Counted from the stretch's first letter, positions 21,401-32,811 are shown. The stretch is 64,000 nt of DNA from Ooceraea biroi (GCF_003672135.1 NC_039512.1:13904874-13968873), one strand, 5' to 3'. Numbers and translations: made by a program. Notes: generated by a model from the sequence alone, not told the origin.

Positions 21401-21909
21401 TCACAGAAAATGTACAGTTCACCTTTTCACCACTAGACGGCGTTTAAGGCAGTGTCGGTATGGCGCGTCGATACGAACGAACCATATACGAATGATACAC
21501 CGATACGATAGAATAATAAATCCGAGCTTAATCCATAAAAGGATATATTTAAACCACAAAATGTACATTCACAGTTTTAAATTCAATGCATACAAGAACG
21601 CGTGTTAACGGTATGGCGGTTGGATTACAAAAGGCGAAGATCTTGTAAAAATATGAAACTCGTAAAATAAAACTTCTTTTGAAACAATTCACAAATGTGT
21701 TAAATCAATAAAAAAACTGAGCGACTTATAAAAGTCAATAAATGTCATTTCGTTGAATGATGTGAAGCTTCGTTGTTTGAAGTTGGCGCGAGTGCGTACG
21801 AGGCGCGTGCGCGTGACGTCACGAGACGCCACATCGGCACGGCAGTGCGCATTCTAGTATTTGTGATTCTAAAAAAATTTGACATGACAAATTAAACTTT
21901 ACTTATTCC

Positions 21910-22540
21910 GATGATTAATTATAATATACTGGGTGTCGACTTTCGATTATAATATAAAGGGTGTCCGATTTTAATTGACTAACCCAAAAAACTTGTAATT
22001 GTGAGATTCTAGAAAAATTTGACACGAGAGATTAAACTTTATATTTTCTGATGATTAATTATAATATACTGGGTGTCGATTTTTGATTATAATATATAGG
22101 GTGTCCGATTTCAATTGACCAACCCGAAAAACTTGTATTTGTTATTCTAGAAAAATGTAATACGATAGATTATACTTTATTTTTTCCGATGAATAATTAT
22201 ATTAATACTGGGTGTAGACTTTTGATTATAATATATAGGGTGTCCAATTTTTAATGACCAAGCGAAAAAATTGTATTTGCGATTTTATAATATACTGGGT
22301 GTCGACTTTTGGTTGTAATATATAGGGTGTCCGATTTTTATTGACCAACCGAAGAATTTGTATTTATGATTTTATAATATACTGAGTGTCGACTTTTGAT
22401 TATAACATATAGGGTGTCCGATTTTAATTGACCCGAAAAACTTGTATTTGTGATTCCAGAAAAATTTGACATGATAAATTAAACTTTTTGTATTCCGATA
22501 ATTAATTACAATATACTGGGTGTTGACATTCGATTATAAT
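21910..22540 (+). repeat. tandem array, CTGGGTGTCGAC / AGGGTGTCCGAT units
   Basis: Six imperfect units of about 90-145 bp. Each holds ATACTGGGTGTCGACTTT, ATATAGGGTGTCCGATTT and GACCAACC. Unit length varies by loss of the TTGACATGATAGATTAAAC part. No ORF. Confidence 0.8.
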
Positions 22541-23349
22541 AAAAAAATTAATGATATCTCCAAAAATTACCTTTTTTGAAAAAAGGGGAAAAAGGCGCCA
22601 AGTACACGCGTCAGTCGCAACCAACCAAATAAAAATTAATCTATTAAACAAATGTATATATACATAAAATTAACCAAGTAAAAATTAACTTATTAAAAAA
22701 ATGTCGTATATATATAAATAAAAAATAGTAATGCTAAAGAACTTGCCGCTGCTACATCATCAAGTAATACGTTAAGGGGGCATATATACCTAGGAGGCCG
22801 AAAATACGGTAATTTTCTGGAATTTTTTCTGGGAAACTGTTGGAGTTATTGAATTGTGGGTTTTTTTTAGTTAAAAATATACACTTTAAAGAAGCTTCAT
22901 GATTTTTTTATTAAAAAATATTGCAAAATGTCGGAGATATGGCGTTGTGAAGAGGCAGTCCGGAAAAAATCATCCAAAACGGTACCAGATGTACCTTCGT
23001 CAAAAATCAACCGAAACAAAAAAATGACATAGAATATTAAAATATATAACAATAGTTTTGGCGTATCGTAGCCGATTTCAAAAATATCGATTTTTGACAA
23101 AGTGGCGGGTGTTTAAATTTAACATAGCGATTCTTAAGACAAAATCCGTTCGTTTTCTCACTCTCCTAAAAAAACTATGAGTCCTAAAAAAACCCCCTAC
23201 GATACGCGATAGATAATTATGTGTAGAATAACCCCTATAAATTTCAAACGAATCGGTTTAGTGGTTTTCGAGATATTTCTGGTACCAGTTTGAAAAATGT
23301 CGTTTCGAGAAAAACGCGTTTGAATATTCAACATATGTTTTTGTTAAGA

Positions 23350-24019
23350 TGTGACGCAGCTATCGCTACGCCACGGCCGTCGTAGACGGCAGCTAACGCT
23401 CGCAACGCCTGCGGGCCCGCGAACCGCCATACACAAGGCCCCACCGAGCACCGCGACCCCCGGACCACGGGTCCGGGGGTATATAAGCGCGAGCCGCGAA
23501 ATCACCGGCACCATTCCTCGGCCACAGCTCTCCAATTCTGGCCTGCCTAAGCCTGCACGTTGAGCAGCCACTCCGCCTAAGTTTGCACGCTGAGCAGCAT
23601 TCCTAAGCCTGCGTGTTGAGCAGCACTCCGTCCGAGCCTGCATGTTGAGCAGCGCCTTCGCCTAAGTCTGCAGGTTGAGCAGCCCCCCCCCCCCGCTAAG
23701 CTAAGCCTGCATGTTGAGCAGTAACCCGACCGCCTAGCCGCGACTCCGCATTGTACGCCGATTCCGCACCTCCGCATTCCGCGACTCCGCGTTGTATCCG
23801 AATTACCCGCCGATTCCGCACCTCCGCATTCCGCGACTCCACGATAACATCCGACCCCGTAGCGTTAAGACCGCGTAGACGTAAGTAAGTGTATGCAATA
23901 AAGGATAGTATTCTGTTATATCCACACCTCCGGACTTATCAATCAACTACCTCCCTGTCGCCACAGTTCGCCGACCCTTGGACACTCGCGAACTGTCCGC
24001 TCACTCGTGATACATTACA
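23350..24019 (+). repeat. solo LTR (670 bp)
   Basis: It starts TGTGACGCAGC and ends GATACATTACA. Inside are a palindrome CCCCCGGACC...GGTCCGGGGG directly followed by a TATATAAGCG promoter box, repeated CCTAAGCCTGC..TTGAGCAGC units (about 23590-23725), and a GCAATAAAGG polyadenylation signal near 23895. Flanks AAGA/AATA could be a diverged 4-bp duplication. Two halves of a related LTR occur at 26919-27556 and 28801-28977. Confidence 0.72.
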
Positions 24020-24457
24020 AATAAAACATGAAATTTTGTTAACTTGCACAGAGTCGTCAATTCCAGGCCCATAATATAAGTCCTCTGCAGTAGATGCGAT
24101 GCCAATATCGTCTAAATTTTGTTGTCGGCGACGTATTCGCGCTTCTTTCGTCTGTCCCTGCGCGCGTACCTCGGCTTGCGCTATGCGGCGATCATCTTCG
24201 CGCGCAGCATATTGGTGTGCGTTCGGTCCGAGAGAAATGCCCATAATGCTCATTATTTGTAATATTGAAGTCATACCATTGTTGAATATGCAAGCAGCTA
24301 TGTATACAGCAATTTCTACTATAATAGCACCACTGTGCATTGTTTTTGAGGCTATTTTCCAAATTATATTTATAAAACTTTCATTGCTGTTGCCTAAACA
24401 GGCTACAGCGGGACAATACAATACCGTTATACCGAAGAACACAAAAAACCTAGACAC
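24020..24457 (-). pseudogene. Mutator-like transposase, C-terminal fragment
   Basis: The minus-strand frame reads FNNGMTSILQIMSIMGIS, a basic AREDDRRIAQAEVRAQGQ stretch, and LYYGPGIDDS. Insect Mutator-like (PhIS-type) transposases end in a similar arrangement with a closing LYGPGI motif. Only the last part is present and there is no catalytic triad. The LTR at 23350-24019 directly abuts its end. Confidence 0.5.
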
Positions 24458-24745
24458 GAAACCGAAGGGACGAGCCGTGGTCCAACCACAACATCTCAGC
24501 GGCGCGCCAACAATGTATTGTCAAGGTAATAACTTCTTCATTTTTTGGAATTTTGACCTGAAATTTGCACAAGACATTCTCGAAATATTAAATATTATGA
24601 ATATGTAAAAATCCAAAAATCGATTTTTTTGACCCTCCTATACTGAGTTCACGGAGAGAACGACCACGCTTTTCGTCTGGTACGGTCAGATCCCGCCCTC
24701 TCCACGCCGGAAAATGGGCGTGGCGTCTCGTAGGCCAGAGCCGGC

Positions 24746-24915
24746 TACAGCAGTGGTGCCAGACTTGACACGCTGCCACACGCGCACACAATCGAAGAAT
24801 CGTGTACGTGTGCACTCGGTGCTCGGGCATTGGCTGTGCCGAGCGCCGAGTGGCACACGTACACAGTTCTTCATTGTATGCGCGTGTGGCAGCGTGTCAA
24901 GTCTGGCCCAGTGGT
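24746..24915. repeat. long near-perfect hairpin
   Basis: GCCAGACTTGACACGCTGCCACACG at the left pairs with CGTGTGGCAGCGTGTCAAGTCTGG at the right, and pairing continues through CGTGTACGTGTGC / GGCACACGTACACAG to a short loop. Arms are about 75 bases and GC-rich. Probably a MITE; a single-stranded transcript would fold as one long stem. Confidence 0.75.
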
Positions 24916-24967
24916 TACAGTCGGTAGAAGGGGCCCGCGCTAGCGCATACGGCAGTGGGTAGACCAC

Positions 24968-25232
24968 CATATAGTTGGCAGACAATTGTTTCTTTTTTTC
25001 AAATAAATAGTTGTAATCATTTGGAAATCATTTGGAGAAATTTGGAAAAGCATTTCTATAATTTGGAAAAGAATAGATAATTAATAATTAACAAAAATCA
25101 TTTCTGGCGTATAGTTGGCAGACAATTGTTTTTTTTTAAATAAATAGTTGTAATCATTTGGAAATTATTTGGAGAAATGTGGAAAAGTATTTCTGTTATT
25201 TGGAAAACAGTAGATAATTAATAATAAAATGT
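24968..25232 (+). repeat. two-copy tandem duplication, about 135 bp
   Basis: ATATAGTTGGCAGACAATTG...ATTAATAATTAA occurs at about 24968 and again at 25110 with few differences. Non-coding. Confidence 0.8.
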
Positions 25233-25750
25233 AGTTACTCCTGTCAAAAGCAGTTCAAGGCGAAATTTCATCGGTAGTTTCCCTTCTATGATAATGAATG
25301 GTTTAAGCTTAAGCTATAGGAAATGTTGCGTCAGAATTTATTGTAAAAAGTCGCATGGCCGTTGTACGAGTGCGTGTGATCGTCAGATCGACGTAAATTG
25401 TTGTGAATTTTTAGAAAAATACGTCTCATCCGGTGGAGTGAGAAGGTTTTCGAATTAGTGCAGCAATACTAGACTGTGGTAATGGCGTATGGGTTAAATT
25501 TACCCACTGGGCCACATTAAATAAAAAGAAGAAGAAATGTTGCGTCATTTTCAGTTTCATTTCAGAGGACTTATAAATATATAAAGACATGAGGTATATC
25601 TTTAACAAAAATATTAGTTTTTTATTACTTGTTTTGCAGTCGTAAAAAAAATAATACATGCATTCGAATAAATCATCAAATTCAGTGCAATGAAAGAAAA
25701 CTTCTATTATATTTTATTTTTGTCTGTGACATCGTTTGTTTAATTTATAG
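25233..25750. other. no gene recognised
   Basis: AT-rich sequence with no repeat structure I could define. Part of it may be intron or 5' region of the candidate gene that follows. Confidence 0.4.
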
Positions 25751-26391
25751 AGTTATAAGTTTTGAAGCGATGTTTGGCATAGGAACAACTCCACCTTCCT
25801 CAAAAAATACGGGAGACCATTCGAGCATATTGCGTTCAAAATGTTCCTATCCAGGGACAACGCAGGTATGAAATTATTTCAACTACTACTAGTAATACTG
25901 TACCACCGTCTCTCACAAGTTTACAGTTGTAACGCATATACCAAGATACAATTTAAACGCTTCATATATTCATCAGACTTTAGGCACCAGGAAATTATTT
26001 GGGCATATAATACAAATACGTTCTGTGCAACTACAATTGTTTATCATGAAGGCATCACCTATGCAGATTTATTCTCAAGTATCTAGTCTTAATTATGGTC
26101 AAAAACAAATGCCTCTAACTATCGAAAGTAAACCGACTATTGGGCGAAACCATTTTTCGGATAAGGTATATCAACAAATGTTTATTATCAACTTTTTTCT
26201 TATTTACTTATGTCAGAATTACGATCAATCATTATTTGTAGCAGAAAGATGAGAGGCCAGAATCCTGGACGTTGCCCCCTTTGTCTAACCTTGTCGCGGC
26301 CAGAGGTCATGTCAAAATCATGAACGAGAAAAAATTAAGGAAAAAGAACCGATTGTTTAGTAAAATACAGTACATCGATATTATGTTGTAA
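25751..26391 (+). CDS. candidate three-exon gene, unknown product
   Basis: Three segments join in frame with canonical borders. Exon a is 25751-25865 (after TTTATAG, ends ACGCAG|GTATG). Exon b is 25977-26165 (after TTCATCAG, ends GATAAG|GTATA, 63 codons with no stop). Exon c is 26242-26391 (after TTTGTAG, to a TAA). The two internal introns are phase 0. The product has a Ser/Thr/Pro-rich start (FGIGTTPPSSKNT) and a basic end (KKLRKKNRLFSK). No family is recognised. An upstream exon probably exists. It could be a genuine host gene or chance splicing signals. Confidence 0.35.
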
Positions 26392-26440
26392 TATTGTAAA
26401 TATCATTTCATCTCGAAAATGTACGTTATCGTTTTAATAT

Positions 26441-26715
26441 ATCACAATAAAATTACCTTTTTAAAAAAAGGTACAAAAAACCGCCAAGCATACGCGCCCG
26501 AAGAACGCGTTCAAAGATGACCTCTATAAAACTAATGATATCAACAAATTTCGCCAATTATAAAAATGAGTATTTATGCAAACCAAAAAATCTATTACAT
26601 TTATTCTATTTATTACATCTATTATATTTTTATACAACTAAATATTTTAATACATATAAATATTTCAATACAAATAAGTGTTTTTTCAAAATACTTGGCG
26701 CTGCTAAACCGATTT
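26441..26715. mobile_element. partial MITE, ATCACAACAAAATTACC family
   Basis: It begins ATCACAATAAAATTACC, includes CCGCCAAGCATACGCGCC, and ends in ACTTGGCGCTGCTAAACCGA, which matches the inner part of 18211-18771. The second outer arm is missing. Confidence 0.7.
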
Positions 26716-26918
26716 AATAATTGTCTTAATATTTAAATAATCTAAAGATTACAATAATTTCTTTACACTCTAAATTACATAACAACTCGCTGAAATACAT
26801 ACATGTACAAATGTAGTTAAACTTATTCTATGCTTAATTCTAATGTCACACACATACACACACATGCACGCATTCACAAGAGAGAAAGAAAGAGAATGAG
26901 GCAATTAACATAATGATT

Positions 26919-27556
26919 CGGTACCATTCCCGGGCTAGAGCTCTCCCGCTCTAGCTATCCTAAGCCTGCGAGCCGAGCAGCAGTTCCTAAGCCTGCGTCT
27001 TGAGCAGCACTCCGCCTAAGCCGGTGTACTGAGTCGCACCTCCACCGCTAAGTCTGCGTAATGAGCAGCACTCCGCCTAAGCCGGCGTACTGAGCCGCAC
27101 TCCGCCTAAGCCGGCGTACCGAGCCGCACTCCGCCTAAACCGGCGTACTGAGCCGCACTCCGCCTAAGCCGGCGTACTAAGCCGCACTCCGCCTAAGCCT
27201 GCGTTCTGAGCAGCACTCCACCGAATCCCCGCCAAACCTCCGTGCATTCCGCGTCACCACAACTCAACCGCGTATACCGAGTCACCGCGACTCCATCGCT
27301 TAGCAGTGAGACTCCGCCGCGTATTCCGAGTCACCGCGACTCCATCGCTTAGCAGTGTGACTCCGCCGCGTATTCCGAGTCACCGCGACTCCACCGCCTA
27401 GTAATAAGCCTCCGTGTACATGTATAATTAATTAGCCACAGAATATATTGATTTCTTTTCCCTAAAAGGTCTATCAATTCACTACCTTCCCTGTCGCCAC
27501 GGTTTCACCGACTCTGGGTAACTCGCGAGCCGTCCGCTCACTCGTAGCACGTTACA
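26919..27556 (+). repeat. LTR, 3' half, with 29-bp tandem units
   Basis: It is homologous to the 3' part of the LTR at 23350-24019, from GGTACCATTCC to the end GTAGCACGTTACA. The centre holds about eight units of ACTCCGCCTAAGCCGGCGTACTG type, more than the other copy has. The LTR ends at 27556 directly against inverted MULE coding sequence, flanked by ATAT. Confidence 0.75.
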
Positions 27557-27867
27557 ATATAATCATCATCCACATCTGTATCACAGTCTCCTTCATCAGA
27601 TTCTGAGAGAGCTTCAATTAGGACAGGCTTTAATGGAGAATACGTTAGAATACGTTGATTCTGTCGAGCTTGTGAAAGATCACGTCGTTTGTCACTCCTC
27701 ACATGGGTATACACAGTACAATGTAACCATCTGCCATCAAGATCCTGACTCATTTGTGTCCATAATTTGTCGCCAAATGGTGGAAAATCGTTGGTTGTGA
27801 AATGGCCAATATATTTTTCAATTAACACAATTATTTCTTCTTGCGTCACATTTGGTTTTTGACCCAT
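27557..27867 (-). pseudogene. MULE-NOF-type transposase, N-terminus, inverted
   Basis: The minus-strand frame from ATG 27867 reads MGQKPNVTQEEI, KYIGHFTTNDFPPFGDKLW and HVRSDKRRDLSQARQNQ, then an acidic tail that stops at the LTR border. This is the N-terminal region of the large transposase-like protein whose remainder is on the plus strand from 28978. Border sequences and reading frame show that both belong to one gene disrupted by LTR insertion and inversion. Confidence 0.72.
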
Positions 27868-28800
27868 TATTCTGTCCTTAAAAATCCTTAAAAATGAGAG
27901 AAAAAAACAAAAGCTTACAACATTTATATTATCTATTCATTTTTTTAGTTAATTGTATAAATATGGACGAATTTAATAGAGGTGGAAAAAATTGAGATCC
28001 ATTTTTCATTTTCTATTTAACTGCTATGAAGGTTAATCGATTGTTTGTCTTCTTAGATAATAAAAAAGATAGAAAAAGATAGGGAATCAATATCTACTAG
28101 GTACCTGTTGGATAAAATTACCAAAAATTTGGAAAAATCAGTCCTGAGGCGTATTTTTTATTTTCTGCTCTTCTCGATTCGAGAAATATTTTCTTTATTA
28201 CGATTCATTGTGTGTGCAACCGTCCTTTGTCTCAACGTCTAACCATTGACAATTGAAGTTAATGATTGATGAAGACGATTGTTTGAATAAGAAAAACGCG
28301 CTATTTTTAAATGTAGTTTCTTTGTAATTTTTTATCGTCACATCCTCAAAGTTTAAAAATTAGAAAATAAAAAGTAAGTTAAAGATTAAAGTTAATCTGT
28401 ATTGGTGAAAATATACATAAGCAAAATGTTTCTGGATTCAATTCTATTACTACAGTGAAAAATAAGTTACTTTTCTATTAAACGATTTTGGGTTAAACTG
28501 AAAAACTGCTAAAAATATTTCTTTGAAATTATTCTGAGGATGTTGACGATAAAAAATTACAAAGAAAATTAATTTAAAAATAGCGCGCTTTTCTTATTCG
28601 AAAAATCGTATTGTTAACTTCATTGTCAATGTTCTACTATTCATCCTTATCGTCTTCAGCGAAAATGTAATAAGCATTGATGGATCCGACATGTCAAGAC
28701 TCATTTTGTGCCTTACAAGAAAAAATATTTTTCGCCTGTCACTATTTAACATTATTTAATATTAACTCACCGGTTATGGGCACTCCATTGTATATCCGGG
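27868..28800. repeat. non-coding, with inverted repeat 28250-28640
   Basis: The former upstream region of the MULE gene, now inverted. CGCGCTATTTTTAAATG...TTTTTTATCGTCACATCC (about 28290-28355) recurs in inverse at about 28537-28600. No ORF of note. Confidence 0.55.
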
Positions 28801-28977
28801 GGTGGTGGTCTCGCGACTCGCGCTTATATACCCCCGGACCTGCGGTCCGGGGGTCGCGGTGTCTGGCGGGGCCGCGGCGCTTGGTGGGGCCTGACGTATG
28901 GCGATCCGCGGGGCCGCAGGCGTCGCGCCGCTAGATGTTGTGCGAGACAGCCGTGACGTAGCAATAGCTGCGTCACA
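28801..28977 (-). repeat. LTR, 5' half
   Basis: Read on the minus strand from 28977 it starts TGTGACGCAGCTATTGC and carries the same CCCCCGGACC..GGTCCGGGGG palindrome and TATATAAGCGCGAG box as the LTR at 23350. Homology stops near 28801, exactly where the 3' half at 26919 would continue. ATAT at 28978-28981 matches the ATAT beside the other half. Confidence 0.78.
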
Positions 28978-31973
28978 ATATTTCCAAGAGTCAACCCGAT
29001 GAAGAAAATCTAGAAACATTTGATTTGCTAATTTCAAGTGCAGATTGGGAACTAATTAAACCAGATGATTCCATAGACAATCTTAAAAGGAGATTGAGAA
29101 AGAAAACATGGGCAGCAGTCATAACAAGAGCGTTTTGGAACAGGTATAATTTTAACTGTGCATTTGTAGCAAAGTGGTCTCATGTTTGTCCTGATTTCAA
29201 ACCTGAGAAAAACGACTATTTCTTAAAGTTTGTGGCCTATTGCAAAGATGGTCAAAGTTGCAAAAATATCATGATTGGTACAGCACGTGAGAAGCCCAAT
29301 GACAAAGGATTAAGACTACTCATTAAAACTCGTGATACACGTGGAGAGTACCACAAAGAAATAAAACGACCTCTTAATGGTGCTGAAAGGAAACAAATAG
29401 GGTTAAAATTACAAAAGCAGAGTACTGCTAACTATCGAGAAGAATTATTGAAAGAAAATATCGAGTTTGGACAGGATGTTCCATACTTTGTTCAGAAAAA
29501 CCAAATTTACAGGCAAGTTAGAATGGAGATGTACAAAGAAAGAGCAGGTATAAAGCCTAATGAAAAATTGGATGTAATAAAAGCTCTTCAAAAGTTAGCC
29601 ATTGATTCTCGATACATAAATAATATCCACAATGTAGGAAGTATTAGGTTTTATGTTTGGTATTGTACTCAAGAACAATTACATGTTTTTAAAGAATACG
29701 TTCGAGTGTTGAAAGAAACATCACAAATCTCCATCGATGCCACAGGTCGTGATCAAAAGATTTGAAATTTGTCCAGGGAAAACAACCGGTCATATATTTT
29801 TATACACTGTAACTATCAACTTTGAGGGCATAACAATTTGTGTTTATCAAATGCTATCAGAAATTCAAACCCAAGAATTCATTGAAGACTGGCTGAAATT
29901 CTGGGTGTGACTTGGTGCTCTAGCTCCAGGTGAATCACTTTCTAATTACGAACGTGCGATACCAATGTCCTGTTGTTTAACTTTCAACAATATGAGTTTA
30001 AAAAACTATATCGATACTTGTTTTTTATGGGCTAAAGCTGAACAAAAACATCGTCCAGCAAAACTACTCATTCGAATCGACGTTGCTCATCTCATGGCTC
30101 TCGTATCCAAATGGAAATGCCTGAAAGATGAAGATCACCCGTACATAAGGAATTTCCTCCTTCGTTGTGTTGCTTTGTTGGTGGACACTCAAAGTGTGCA
30201 AGAATTTCAAAGAATTTTTCTTCTTATCTGTATCGTTGCATTACAACCTTATGAAGATACTGAGGTTTCAACATCTATTGTTCAAACAACAGTTTTAGAT
30301 GCTCGAAAGGAACTGGAGCAGTCTATCAGTGACCGAAAAGTAATTATCGATGATCTCGAAGCTTCAACATGTTACCGAGAAATAAAAGGAGATAGAATTC
30401 AATCCTTTGAAGAAGGTGAGAGTGGAACACTGACACATCAGTGGATTAAAAAATTAATAACATTAGCGAAAACTTCTACTTCCAAAGGATCAGAGGTATC
30501 AGTGAATGCCTTTTATTTACCAGATTATATCAAAGAATGAGAGCGAATTGCGAAGGAATTTCCATTATGGACTGCTGCAGCGATTCCTGGTAACAAAAGT
30601 CATGCTTCAACTGCTTATCAAGAGGGTTATTTTGCACACATGCGAAGAAGAATTTTTGAATTCACGAATTTACCATGCTCAGCACCTCGATTTGTAGTTG
30701 AACACCTGGACAGTCTAAAAACTGGTAGTAATACACTCGCTGTAAAATTAAAACATTTTAATCATCAACAGAAACAGTTTTCACCTCCGCCTCAACAAGA
30801 AGAAACTTTTGAAGATAATACAGATGAGATGAATAATTCAGAACCTTTACCAAAAAGAGTCCACGTGACAGATGATTCAGACGTACTAGCGTATGAAAAA
30901 TGGAAAGGACTTAAGAATGAACAAATTTTCATTATGAATAATGAGAATTCTGAACCTGTAGTGAAGGATAATTTCAAGATAACAACGAAACACTCTCTAA
31001 ATCATGACACTTCAAGTCTTCTTGAAATTCCTGATTATGAAGCACAGAAACCTTTTTTACCTCAACAAGAAGAAATTATTGAAGATCATACAGATGGAAC
31101 AAGAATTCATAATACATCAAGTTTTCTTTCTCAAATTCTTGATTATGAAGCACAGAAAAATAAATTTGTTGATGAAAATTTCAATTTAATAATGAATGAA
31201 ATTGCAAACCGCAACGTAATCGAAGATAAAGTGACCAATTGTGAAGAGAATCCGTTTGAAGATATTCCTGTCAGCGATTCAGAGAAATATAAAAAATTGG
31301 ATTCTGAAACATCAAGAACTCCTAAATCACAATCGTATACTACATTTTGCAGACATCCAGGATACACAAGTACACCACTGACTGATCACACGTATGCTGT
31401 TCTAATAGCAACTGATAAGGAGAAAGCACCAGAAAATAATCAAATGAAAACTACTGCTGAGATTGTTGAAAAGAAAAAGGAAGAAAAACTTGATAATAAA
31501 AAATACGATGATGATGACGTTCATTCTCCTGTATCATATCCAAGTGATGAATACAAAGAAGAAATTCTCAAAAAGCAAGACAAACCAGTGAAAAGAAAAG
31601 AACACAGGGTGAAAGCTCAGAGAGTTATTAAATCAAAAGGATTTTACTTTCAACCATTTCCCGAAATTAAATTACTAAATGAAAGAAAATCATCGCGAAA
31701 GAAAGGATTTTTATTAATCAATGGGTTAATCAGTAATCCAATAAAAATCAAATGTTCTCAATTTTCATGGAATTTCAATTTGGACGAAAAACATCCACAA
31801 CAGTACAATGAAATTAAAGTTTTAATGAAAAATACTCGTGCCTTTGATGCCTTCATTCATATCATACAATTCAGTACACTAGACAATCCTACATATTATT
31901 CTTTTATTCAAGATTCAAAGAACAGTACTTTACAATTTATTACCAATTTTATGAAAAAAGGACTTACCACACA
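28978..31973 (+). pseudogene. MULE-NOF-type transposase, main body
   Basis: Plus-strand coding after the LTR border. The segment 28979-29764 contains SIDATG, a DDE first-Asp type motif. A frame change near 29750 and a stop at 29908-29910 follow. The next segment, 29965-30540, has IRIDVAHLM (Asp plus DxxH, typical of the MULE second Asp), then a stop at 30538-30540. The last segment, to 31973, begins EFPLWTAAAIPG and AYQEGYF and continues into a long acidic, repetitive tail. The frame runs into the Polinton terminal repeat at 31974. Assignment to Mutator-like/NOF (foldback-associated) transposases rests on motif order and should be taken as likely. Confidence 0.62.
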
Positions 31974-32179
31974 AGTAGGTATACTAGGCCGGTTCTGGCC
32001 CACTTTTCCAGCCATGTGGAAAAATCACGTGACCGGGGGAGGGGCGGGGGAGTGGGGGAGAGGAGGGGGAATGTGGGCGGGGTTTTTCCCCTTCCCTTGA
32101 TTTTGTATTGGTTGTTCCCCCTCCACCTGATTTTGTATTGGTTTTTCCCCCCTCCATTTGATTTTCTATTGGTTTTTGT

Positions 32180-32700
32180 TATCGCCGGAAGTGGGCGTCG
32201 TCTTGGACGATATCTTTTTTTTCGGTTAGGGCCGGTTATCGCCGGAAGTGGGCGTCGTCTTGGACGACGATGTTTCGTTCAGTTACCAGACGTGATTTTC
32301 GGTTAGGGTCCGTTATCGCCGGAAGCGGTTATCGTCCTGGGCGACGATGATTTTGGTCACAGGACGTGATTTTCGGTTAGGGCCCATTATCGCCGGAAGC
32401 GGTTATCGTGCTGGGCGACGATGATTTCGGTCACAGGACGTGATTTTCGGTTAGGACCCGTTATCGCCGGAAGCGGGTGGCGTTTTACCCGCTCCACTGG
32501 ATTTTCCGTTAGATTTTTTACCAACGGAAGTGGGTGGTGGCGTCCTGGTCGACGACGTTATTCTTTTGGTTATCCGCTGATAACGGTTTTCCCTGATATC
32601 ACCGGAAGCTAGCAGCGTCCTGGTAGACGTTTTTTCAGTTAGGATCCTTTATCGCCGAAAGCGGGTGGCGTCCTTGTCGGTGACGTTATACTTTTGGTCA
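32180..32700 (+). repeat. tandem units of about 76 bp in the Polinton A terminal region
   Basis: GTTATCGCCGGAAG recurs near 32181, 32237, 32313, 32389 and 32461, spaced 72-76 bp. The interior is GGGCGACGATGATTTTGG..CAGGACGTGATTTTCGGTTAGG. Degenerate units continue to about 32700. The repeat inflates an overlapping non-functional ORF. Confidence 0.8.
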
Positions 32701-32730
32701 TCCGCTGATAACGGTTTTCCCTAAATGAAG

Positions 32731-32770
32731 CGTATATAACGAGCGGAGCACGTCCGATCGAGCAAACGCG
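32731..32770 (+). promoter_or_regulatory. Polinton A early promoter block
   Basis: CGTATATAAC (32731-32740) followed by CACGTCCGATCGAGCAAACGCG. The same TATA plus GTCCGATCGAG arrangement occurs at 38741-38780 and, inverted, near 54145-54185 in copy B, so it is a conserved promoter/leader at the pol-side end. Confidence 0.55.
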
Positions 32771-32811
32771 TCGGAGTCGGTGTTCCTTGAACGACCCGTT
32801 GCGATTAACCT

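Larger units (their letters stand above)
22776..24650 (-). mobile_element. Mutator-like element remnant (tentative limits)
   Basis: The left edge reads GGGGGCATATATACCTAGGAGG and the right edge reads inverse-related CCTCCTATACTGAG, giving weak terminal repeats. Between them is a minus-strand transposase remnant (24020-24457) interrupted by a solo LTR. Limits are inferred, not proven. Confidence 0.4.

Noticed and set aside
23350..24019. Possible tRNA or rRNA fragments in GC-rich LTR sequence
   Set aside because: No cloverleaf with consensus A and B boxes could be drawn. The features fit an LTR with a TATA box and a polyadenylation signal.
26940..27230. Regular 29-bp repeats resembling a CRISPR array
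   Set aside because: The units are contiguous and diverge along their length, with no unique spacers. They match repeated units inside the LTR at 23590-23725, and the context is eukaryotic.
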